In this document: one piece after another, positions 38,750-38,801 of the stretch
How positions within the stretch are numbered: the stretch's first letter is position 1
Layout: every line of letters begins with the position of its first letter
From: an uncultured Bacillus sp.
Lineage (GTDB): Bacteria > Bacillota > Bacilli > Bacillales_B > DSM-18226
Assembly: GCF_946478885.1 (NCBI RefSeq)
Contig: NZ_CAMLDX010000025.1
Span: 1 to 38,801, forward strand
Length of the DNA: 38,801 bases
Direction of reading: 5' to 3'
Position numbers and translations under genes: made by a program
The notes under the pieces: model-generated
What the model was told of the DNA's origin: nothing
Database searches by the model: none
Seen by the model: the letters and a program-made list of their open reading frames with translations, nothing else

Positions 38750-38801
38750 CGGGAGGGAGTGCTAAACAATATTTAATATAATAAGCTTATGTAAATGGTG
38801 A

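Overview
The window is a 38.8-kb piece of a low-GC, endospore-forming Firmicute chromosome, most likely a member of the Bacillaceae. Evidence for this is the gene order folC-valS / ysxE-spoVID / hemL-B-D-C-X-A / engB-lonA-lonB-clpX-tig-ysoA / leuD-C-B-A-ilvC-N-B, which is that of Bacillus subtilis, together with spore genes (spoVID, ysxE), candidate sporulation-sigma promoters and two T-box leaders. Almost every gene is on the minus strand, so transcription runs from high to low coordinates. The genus cannot be fixed from this sequence alone.

Layout, low to high coordinate. (1) 43-2574: three overlapping or closely spaced prepilin-like genes (minor pilins of a type IV pilus or pseudopilus). 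(2) 3068-3238: a small plus-strand gene with a good ribosome binding site. (3) 3292-7781: folC and valS behind a valine (GUC) T-box leader. (4) 7899-8151: a 64-residue plus-strand membrane protein gene with a sigma-K-like promoter. (5) 8164-10610: spoVID-ysxE, spore-coat genes behind a sigma-E-like promoter. (6) 10830-17274: the hemAXCDBL operon, taking glutamyl-tRNA to uroporphyrinogen III; its terminator appears to have been invaded by a palindromic repeat. (7) 17320-17717: a graveyard with a frameshifted membrane ORF, an IS256-family transposase fragment and an IS200/IS605-like end. (8) 17758-26076: the proteolysis and folding block engB, lonA, lonB (sigma-F-like promoter), clpX and tig, with an orphan 70-codon frame between tig and clpX. 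(9) 26085-27198: ysoA, a TPR protein. (10) 27242-36168: the ilvBNC-leuABCD operon for branched-chain amino acids, with a strong promoter, a leucine (CUC) T-box leader and a candidate CodY box. (11) 36173-38801: an accessory-looking AT-rich end. It carries overlapping inverted repeats that can fold as a pseudoknot, a 127-residue unknown gene, a tRNA-Arg(UCU)-like sequence whose 5' acceptor strand is wrong, and a DpnII/MboI-type GATC restriction endonuclease flanked by diverged direct repeats.

Working together: the hem operon and the ilv-leu operon are complete pathway units. LonA, LonB, ClpX and trigger factor form a protein quality-control block. spoVID and ysxE act in spore coat assembly, and the small 64-residue gene may join them in the mother cell. 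The right end looks like one edge of an integrated or rearranged region next to a tRNA; its modification methyltransferase(s) must lie outside the window if the restriction enzyme is active.

The most unusual signals are the tRNA-Arg-like sequence with an alternative closing stem and its own promoter and terminator, the pseudoknot-capable block at 36304-36374, the repeat inside the hemL terminator, and the small sigma-K-type gene. No CRISPR array, rRNA gene or complete insertion sequence was seen. Promoter, operator and RNA-fold calls come from reading by eye and are not computed.
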